Of a DNA stretch of 64,000 bases, positions 59,050 to 64,000 are shown piece by piece. Within the stretch, counting starts at the first letter, position 1; each line of letters opens with the position of its first letter. The notes under the pieces were generated by a model. That model ran no database searches. It saw only the letters and a program-made list of their open reading frames with translations, and was not told the origin of the DNA. A program made the position numbers and the translations under genes. The DNA is from Rhodococcus koreensis. Lineage in GTDB: Bacteria > Actinomycetota > Actinomycetes > Mycobacteriales > Mycobacteriaceae. Location: the NCBI RefSeq assembly GCF_900105905.1, contig NZ_FNSV01000005.1, forward strand, positions 7,901,501-7,965,500, in the 5' to 3' direction.

Positions 59050-59068
59050 ACACGTAAGCTCGACACTC

Positions 59069-59764
59069 GTGGAACAGGGAGCAACGGGCGCGCGTCGGCG
59101 CCGCCTGGGAGTCATGGGCGGCACCTTCGACCCCATTCATCACGGTCACCTGGTGGCCGCCAGCGAGGTGGCCGACCGATTCAGCCTCGACGAGGTCGTC
59201 TTCGTACCCACCGGCAGGCCGTGGCAGAAGCAGGGCAAGGGCGTCAGCCCGGCCGAGGACCGGTACTTGATGACGGTCATCGCCACCGCGTCGAACCCGC
59301 GGTTCTCGGTCAGCCGGGTGGACGTCGACCGCGAGAAGGTGACGTACACCGTCGACACCCTGCGGGATCTGCGCAGCTACCACCCGGACGCCGAGCTGTA
59401 CTTCATTACCGGTGCGGACGCCCTGGCGAGTATCCTGTCCTGGCAGGACTGGGAGGAACTGTTCTCGCTGGCGAAGTTCGTCGGGGTGTCGCGTCCGGGA
59501 TTCGATCTCAACACCGAACATCTGGCCGGGCACCTGGATGCGTTGCCGGAGGACGCGGTCACGCTGATCGAGATCCCGGCTCTGGCGATCTCCTCGACGG
59601 AATGTCGGCGGCGCGCCAGTCGCCATCGTCCTGTGTGGTACCTCGTGCCGGACGGTGTGGTCCAGTACATCTCCAAGCGGAACCTGTACCGGCCACCGGA
59701 CTCCGAGCGCCTCGACGGCGCGACGACGATGTCCGAACCGGCCCCGGACAAGACCAAGAGTTAG
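59069..59764 (+). CDS. nadD: Nicotinate-nucleotide adenylyltransferase
   Basis: Makes deamido-NAD from nicotinate mononucleotide and ATP. 231 residues: the nucleotidyltransferase motif GGTFDPIHHGH (17-27) and the C-terminal ISSTECRRR (the ISSTxxR motif) are intact. GTG 59069 lies 8 nt after TAAGCT without a ribosome binding site. It heads nadD-rsfS-gpgP-octT-degV, an order kept in mycobacteria. Confidence 0.93.
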   Translation: MEQGATGARRRRLGVMGGTFDPIHHGHLVAASEVADRFSLDEVVFVPTGRPWQKQGKGVSPAEDRYLMTVIATASNPRFSVSRVDVDREKVTYTVDTLRDLRSYHPDAELYFITGADALASILSWQDWEELFSLAKFVGVSRPGFDLNTEHLAGHLDALPEDAVTLIEIPALAISSTECRRRASRHRPVWYLVPDGVVQYISKRNLYRPPDSERLDGATTMSEPAPDKTKS

Positions 59765-59798
59765 ACAGCACTTTCCGAACGAACTGGGAGAACATCGC

Positions 59799-60221
59799 GT
59801 GAGCGCAACGACCGAAGCCATCGAGATGGCACGCATCGCGGCAGTGGCTGCCGACGAGAAGCTGGCCTCCGATGTGGTGGTGCTCGATGTCTCCGAGCAG
59901 CTGGTCATCACCGACTGCTTCGTCATCGCCTCCGCCCCCAACGAGCGTCAGGTGAACGCGATCGTCGAGAACATCGAGGATCGGCTGCGTGAGGCAGGTC
60001 ACAAGCCGGTGCGGCGCGAGGGCACCCGCGAAGGCCGTTGGGCACTGCTCGATTTCGTGGACGTCGTCATCCACGTCCAGCACAACGAGGAACGCAACTT
60101 CTACGCCCTAGACCGGCTGTGGAAGGACTGCCCGGCCGTGCCGGTCGAGGGCATCGGCCAGCACGGCCCGGCCGATGCGAACGGTGCGGGCGCCCCCGAG
60201 ACCGAGGAGTCCGAGCTGTGA
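59799..60221 (+). CDS. rsfS: Ribosomal silencing factor RsfS
   Basis: 140 residues of the Iojap/RsfS family, which binds uL14 on the 50S subunit and blocks subunit joining during starvation. Core: ASDVVVLDVSEQLVITDCFVIASAPNERQVNAI and WALLDFVDVVIHVQHNEERNFYALDRLW. GTG 59799 has GGGAG 8 nt upstream; the open frame before it is shadow. It overlaps gpgP by 4 bp. Confidence 0.93.
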   Translation: MSATTEAIEMARIAAVAADEKLASDVVVLDVSEQLVITDCFVIASAPNERQVNAIVENIEDRLREAGHKPVRREGTREGRWALLDFVDVVIHVQHNEERNFYALDRLWKDCPAVPVEGIGQHGPADANGAGAPETEESEL

Positions 60222-60877
60222 CGGATGCTCCCCGTGCCCCGCGGCGACTGATATTGCTCCGCCACGGACAGACCGAGTACAACGCCGACAACCGCATGCA
60301 GGGCCAGCTCGACACCGAACTGTCGGAGCTGGGGCGGTCGCAGGCCCGCGCCGCCGCCACCGCGCTCGTCGGTCGCAGACCGATCTCCATCGTGTCCTCC
60401 GATCTGCGGCGGGCCTACGACACCGCCGTGGAGGTCGGCGACAACGCCGGACTGCCGGTGCAGATCGACGAACGCCTCCGTGAGACGCATCTCGGCGACT
60501 GGCAGGGGCTCACGCACCTCGACGTCGACGCGCGCGCACCCGGCGCCCGCGCCGCATGGCGCGGCGACGCGACGTGGGCACCGCCCGGCGGTGAGAGCCG
60601 CATCGACGTCGCCCGCCGGAGCAAGCCGGTGGTCGCGGAACTCGTCGAGAAGCACGAGGACTGGGCCGACAAGCCGGTGGTCCTGGTCGCTCACGGCGGA
60701 TTGATCGCCGCGCTGACCGCCGCCCTGCTGGATCTGCCCGTCGACCGCTGGCCGGTGCTGGGCGGGCTGGGGAACACCAGCTGGGTGCAGCTGAGCGCGT
60801 ACGGGAACCCCGATTCGCTCAGCTGGCGCCTCGACGTGTGGAACGCTTCCGCGAGTGTGGCCAGTGACGTCCTCTGA
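60218..60877 (+). CDS. gpgP: Histidine phosphatase, glucosyl-3-phosphoglycerate phosphatase
   Basis: 219 residues of the histidine phosphatase superfamily: LLRHGQTEYN with the phosphorylated His16, SSDLRRAYDTA, RETHLGDWQGL and the second histidine in LVAHGGLIA. In mycobacteria the gene at this place (after rsfS) is the phosphatase GpgP, which removes the phosphate from glucosyl-3-phosphoglycerate on the way to methylglucose lipopolysaccharides. The specific name rests on this synteny; a general phosphoglycerate mutase-like phosphatase is the fallback. Confidence 0.8.
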   Translation: MTDAPRAPRRLILLRHGQTEYNADNRMQGQLDTELSELGRSQARAAATALVGRRPISIVSSDLRRAYDTAVEVGDNAGLPVQIDERLRETHLGDWQGLTHLDVDARAPGARAAWRGDATWAPPGGESRIDVARRSKPVVAELVEKHEDWADKPVVLVAHGGLIAALTAALLDLPVDRWPVLGGLGNTSWVQLSAYGNPDSLSWRLDVWNASASVASDVL

Positions 60878-61661
60878 GGTGGGTGCCGGTTCCGGGGAAC
60901 GCCCCGTCCTGCTCGTGCTCGCCGATTCGCTGTCGTATTACGGACCCAAGGGCGGGCTCCCGTCCGACCACCCCGGCATCTGGCCCAATATCGTTGCCCG
61001 TCAACTCGGCTGGGATGTCGAGTTGGTGGCGCGGATCGGCTGGACCAGCCGCGACGTGTGGTGGGCGCTGACCCAGGACCCGCGGGTCTGGTCCGCGGTT
61101 CCCCGCGCCGGCGCCGTGGTGTTCGCCGTCGGCGGCATGGATTCGCTGCCGTCCCCGCTCCCGACGGCGTTGCGGGAACAATTGCGCTACGTCCGCCCGC
61201 CCGCGCTGCGGCGCGTCGTGCGGAGCGGCTACCAGTGGCTCCAGCCCCGCCTCGCCCCGCTGGGGTGGCCGGTGGCGTTGCCGCCGCGGCTGAGTGTCGA
61301 ATACCTGGAGAGCTCACGGGCGGCGCTCGAGTACATGCGCCCCGAATTGCCCGTCATCGGAACACTGCCATCCGTGCACCGCAGTGAGGCCTACGGCAAG
61401 GTCCACGCGGGACGTCCCGGTGCCGTCGCCGCCATCACCACGTGGTCGGAGGAGAAGAACGTGCCGCTCGTCGACCTCGCGGAGGCGGTGCGCGCCAACG
61501 TCTTCAGCAATCAGGGCAACCCGGACGGCATCCACTGGGGCTGGGACGGACACACCGAGGTGGCCGCGGCGATGCTGACCGCGATCCGCGCGGCGGCTGT
61601 CGTGCCGGACTCCGCCGAGGGCGCGGTTCCGGCCGACCCGGTGTCGAGCGGAGCCGAGTAG
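60864..61661 (+). CDS. octT: SGNH-hydrolase-fold protein, diglucosylglycerate octanoyltransferase
   Basis: 265 residues with a GDSL-like block I (LLVLADSLSYYG, nucleophile Ser22), a GG-MDS block and the C-terminal DGIHWGWDGH with the catalytic Asp-x-x-His. In mycobacteria the protein encoded directly after gpgP is OctT, which octanoylates diglucosylglycerate in methylglucose lipopolysaccharide synthesis; the name follows that synteny. GTG 60864 overlaps gpgP by 14 bp; GTG 60855 is an alternative. Confidence 0.75.
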   Translation: MTSSEVGAGSGERPVLLVLADSLSYYGPKGGLPSDHPGIWPNIVARQLGWDVELVARIGWTSRDVWWALTQDPRVWSAVPRAGAVVFAVGGMDSLPSPLPTALREQLRYVRPPALRRVVRSGYQWLQPRLAPLGWPVALPPRLSVEYLESSRAALEYMRPELPVIGTLPSVHRSEAYGKVHAGRPGAVAAITTWSEEKNVPLVDLAEAVRANVFSNQGNPDGIHWGWDGHTEVAAAMLTAIRAAAVVPDSAEGAVPADPVSSGAE

Positions 61662-61665
61662 TCCG

Positions 61666-62532
61666 ATGCCCGTCGTCGTCGTCACCGATTCTTCGGCATC
61701 GATCCTGCCCGAACACGTCGAGCAGTACGGGATCCGGGTGGTCCCTCTCCACGTCCTCAGTGGCGGCCGGGACTTCCGGGAGGGAATCGACGAGGTCCCC
61801 GAGGACCTCGCCGGCGTCACCACGTCGGGCGCCTCGCCCAGCGAGCTGTCCGAGGCCTACGCCGAAGCGCTGGAACTGAGTGAGGGCGCAGGCGTTCTCG
61901 CGGTCCACATCTCGCGGCAGCTGTCCGGCACCTGGGAGGCGGGCCGCCAAGCGGCGCAGGAGTTCGACGGCCGCGTGCGGATCGTCGACTCCCAGTCCGC
62001 CGGAATGGGATTGGGGTACCCGGTGCTCGAGGCGGCGCGGGCCGCGCAGGCCGGCGCGAACCTCGAGACGGCATACCGGCGGGCGGTCGACGTCGCGAGC
62101 CGTGGGCATTGCCTGATCGTCGTCGACCGGCTCGACCAGTTGCGTCGCGGCGGGCGGATCGGCACCGCCGCCGCACTGCTCGGCACCGCACTGGCGATGA
62201 AGCCGGTGCTGCATCTCGTGGACGGCCGGCTGGTGCTGAAAGAGAAGACGCGGACCTCGACCAAGGCCATGGCCAGGATGGTCGACGCCGCGGTGGAGCA
62301 GGCAGGCCTGGACAGGACGGCCGTCGCTGTGCATCACATGCACGCCCAGCGGCGCGCCGAAGCGGTGGCGCAGCAACTGAAAGACCGGATTCCGCAGGTC
62401 AGCGATCTGGTCGTCACCGATTTCAGTTCGGTTCTCGGTGCGCACGTCGGGGCGGGCGCCATCGGCATCGTGCTGTGCCCGGAACCCGCATTGCAGGACG
62501 AAAACCACGATTCATCCACAACTTCGCACTGA
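61666..62532 (+). CDS. DegV family fatty-acid-binding protein
   Basis: 288 residues: VVVVTDSSASILPEHVEQYGIRVVPLHV at the N-terminus, TSGASPSEL, ISRQLSGTW and RIVDSQSAGMG are typical DegV/FakB features. Homologues bind one fatty acid and, in Firmicutes, pass it to the kinase FakA; no FakA gene is visible here. It begins 4 nt after octT and continues the same operon. Confidence 0.9.
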   Translation: MPVVVVTDSSASILPEHVEQYGIRVVPLHVLSGGRDFREGIDEVPEDLAGVTTSGASPSELSEAYAEALELSEGAGVLAVHISRQLSGTWEAGRQAAQEFDGRVRIVDSQSAGMGLGYPVLEAARAAQAGANLETAYRRAVDVASRGHCLIVVDRLDQLRRGGRIGTAAALLGTALAMKPVLHLVDGRLVLKEKTRTSTKAMARMVDAAVEQAGLDRTAVAVHHMHAQRRAEAVAQQLKDRIPQVSDLVVTDFSSVLGAHVGAGAIGIVLCPEPALQDENHDSSTTSH

Positions 62533-62601
62533 TCCACAGGCCGATTCGAATGCCGGGTCGGCGCCGCGATTCTGAGGGCGCCGCACTCTAGCGTCGCGTC
62601 C

Positions 62602-63468
62602 ATGGGCATCAGGGAAGAACGTTCGAGAGGGCGAACCCGGCTCGCGTTCCTGACCTCGGGGGAACGCGAAGTGCTGCCGCCCGACACTCCGGCGGCGCCG
62701 GAGTGGCTGGCCGAGCCGGGTGAGGCCGGCCTCGACGGCGACGAGACGTGGTCCGCTGCGCGCCGCCGAGTCGGCTTCTCGCTGCCCGACCGGTGGCGGG
62801 ACGCACGATTCGACCCCGGGCGGTCCGGGGCGATCGCGCTGATCGTGGTGGGAATCGTCGTCGCCACGGTAACTGTGCTGGCGGTGCGCAGCGATCGGCC
62901 GGCGACGCAGGCGGTTCCGTCGCTGCCCGCCGCGGGAGTGCATTCCCTGAGTCCGGCGCCGGAACCGACGGCTCCCGCCGCCGCAACGGCGCCTGCAGCC
63001 GCACCGGAGGAGGAGATCGTCGTCAGCGTGGTGGGCCTTGTGGTGTCGGCGGGCCTCGTCCGGCTGCCACCGGGCGCCCGGGTCGCGGACGCGCTCGCCG
63101 CGGCCGGGGGAGTGCGCGCCGGCGGTGACACCCTCGGATTGAATCTGGCGCAACGGCTTTCGGACGGCGATCAGGTGCTCGTGGGTGCCGCGACCACCCA
63201 GGCGCCGCCGAGTGCGGTGGGCGGCACCTCCTCGGGATCGCCGGGAACCGCGGGTACGGCGACCCCCGCGGCCGGTGGACTGGTGAACCTCAACACCGCG
63301 ACGGAGACGGAACTCGACGCCCTTCCCGGTGTCGGACCCGTCACGGCGGCGGCGATCGTTGCCTGGCGTACGACGAACGGCAGGTTCACCGACATCTCAC
63401 AACTGGGGGAGGTGGACGGGATCGGGCCGGTGCGGCTGGAGAAGCTGCGCGCCCAGGTCACCCTCTGA
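62602..63468 (+). CDS. comEA: ComEA-family DNA-binding protein
   Basis: 288 residues: a cytoplasmic N-terminal stretch of about 75 residues, one membrane helix (about 76-94: AIALIVVGIVVATVTVLAV), a Pro/Ala linker, an SLBB-like domain (about 133-180: VSVVGLVVSAGLVRLPPGARVADAL) and a C-terminal helix-hairpin-helix pair (about 228-285: LVNLNTATETELDALPGVGPVTA). It would bind DNA outside the membrane for uptake. Its stop overlaps comEC by one base (TGATG). Confidence 0.9.
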   Translation: MGIREERSRGRTRLAFLTSGEREVLPPDTPAAPEWLAEPGEAGLDGDETWSAARRRVGFSLPDRWRDARFDPGRSGAIALIVVGIVVATVTVLAVRSDRPATQAVPSLPAAGVHSLSPAPEPTAPAAATAPAAAPEEEIVVSVVGLVVSAGLVRLPPGARVADALAAAGGVRAGGDTLGLNLAQRLSDGDQVLVGAATTQAPPSAVGGTSSGSPGTAGTATPAAGGLVNLNTATETELDALPGVGPVTAAAIVAWRTTNGRFTDISQLGEVDGIGPVRLEKLRAQVTL

Positions 63469-64000
63469 TGCCCGGGAGCGAGACGCGGCTCCTCGACCTG
63501 CGGCTGCTCCCGTTCGCCGGGATCTGCTGGGCGGCAACGCTGATCGGCATCCTCGGCGGCTCCCGTGCGGCGTGGATGCTTCTGGCGACCCTGTCGGGGA
63601 CGGCCGCCCTCCTCGCCGGTTGTGCCCTACGGTCACCGCGGCGATGGACGGCGGGGACGCTCGCGCTACTGCTCTTCGGGTCGTGCTGCGCGGCAGGGGT
63701 GGCCTGGCGGGTTCAGGCAGTGGAACGGCACCCGCTGACCGAACTCGCCCGGAACGAGACGTGGGTCACGCTCGTCGTCACCCCGGTCGACGACCCCCGG
63801 GAGATCGCCGGCTTCGGACGGCACGTCCTGGTGAACGCGAACGTCGTCGAGATCCGCCGGGCAGGCGAGACGATCCACGCGGGCGGCGCGGTGGTCCTCC
63901 TCGCCCCGGCGGACGGCTGGCTCGGGCTGCTGCCGGGACAGGACGTGGTGCTGCGCGGGCAGCTGAGCCCGCCGCAGCGCCGGGACCTGAGCCTGGCGAC
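63468..64000 (+). CDS. comEC: ComEC/Rec2-type DNA uptake channel, N-terminal part (runs off the window)
   Basis: The first 177 codons are present. They begin MPGSETRLLDLRLLPFAGICW, include two or three hydrophobic helices (about residues 14-75) and continue into the N-terminal DUF4131-type domain (TWVTLVVTPVDDPREIAG ... VVLLAPADGWLGLLPGQDVVLRG). Position after comEA and the start by a TGATG overlap fit ComEC, the membrane channel for single-stranded DNA entry; its competence and metallo-lactamase domains lie beyond the edge. Confidence 0.85.
   Translation, partial: MPGSETRLLDLRLLPFAGICWAATLIGILGGSRAAWMLLATLSGTAALLAGCALRSPRRWTAGTLALLLFGSCCAAGVAWRVQAVERHPLTELARNETWVTLVVTPVDDPREIAGFGRHVLVNANVVEIRRAGETIHAGGAVVLLAPADGWLGLLPGQDVVLRGQLSPPQRRDLSLA

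Noticed and set aside
1..64000. CRISPR arrays, transposons, tRNA and rRNA genes
   Set aside because: No regularly spaced repeats, transposase frames or terminal inverted repeats, and no tRNA- or rRNA-like sequences were seen.

Overview
The window is high-GC actinobacterial DNA. Gene content and order point to a Rhodococcus-like mycolic-acid actinomycete: a pcaIJ / pcaHGBLRF beta-ketoadipate cluster with a fused PcaL, a WhiB protein, the actinobacterial integration host factor, a RNase E with a long acidic N-terminus, and a valS-folC-ndk-rne-rplU-rpmA-obgE-proB ... proA-nadD-rsfS-gpgP-octT-degV-comEA-comEC order that follows the mycobacterial chromosome. Assignment to a species is not possible from the sequence alone. 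I see no tRNA, rRNA, CRISPR array, insertion sequence or prophage.

Region 1 (1-14.9 kb): myo-inositol catabolism. A minus-strand operon iolC, a (beta/alpha)8 aldolase-like gene, iolB, iolD, iolE, iolG, iolH, iolA runs into a gene cut by the left edge (probably the MFS inositol transporter). A GntR/HutC-type regulator and a DHA2 efflux-type MFS gene diverge from it. A FrcBCA-style sugar ABC transporter (lipoprotein, permease, short single-domain ATPase) follows. An almost identical palindrome (TGTC-N2-GACA core) lies in the iolC/regulator intergenic region and in the ABC transporter promoter, so I infer one regulon for uptake and breakdown.

Region 2 (14.9-26.3 kb): hydroaromatic and aromatic acid breakdown. 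An MHS-type MFS carrier, a TetR regulator and a divergent catabolic shikimate/quinate dehydrogenase are followed by a small phosphodiesterase. Then comes the full lower protocatechuate branch: pcaH-G-B-L-R-F on the minus strand, diverging from pcaI-J on the plus strand. Together these take protocatechuate to succinyl-CoA and acetyl-CoA.

Region 3 (26.3-32.9 kb): mixed genes. GNAT acetyltransferase, an iron-box-preceded Tat lipoprotein for siderophore uptake, an S9 peptidase, WhiB, an HNH nuclease, mIHF, an SRPBCC protein behind two operator-like palindromes, and two small ORFs.

Region 4 (32.9-45.2 kb): core housekeeping genes valS-folC-DUF4233-ndk-rne-rplU-rpmA-obgE-proB, mostly tightly packed, with a structured leader before rne.

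Region 5 (45.2-55.3 kb, all minus strand): a sirtuin, a 2-hydroxyacid dehydrogenase, ectABC (ectoine synthesis), a RecQ helicase with a phosphoribosyltransferase-like tail, ribokinase, an MHS-family carrier and an Old Yellow Enzyme.

Region 6 (55.3-64 kb, plus strand): proA, a MoxR ATPase / VWA pair, nadD, rsfS, gpgP, octT, degV, comEA and the start of comEC, which runs off the right edge. Many genes here and in region 4 start 6-8 nt after a TANNNT box, the layout of leaderless mRNAs.
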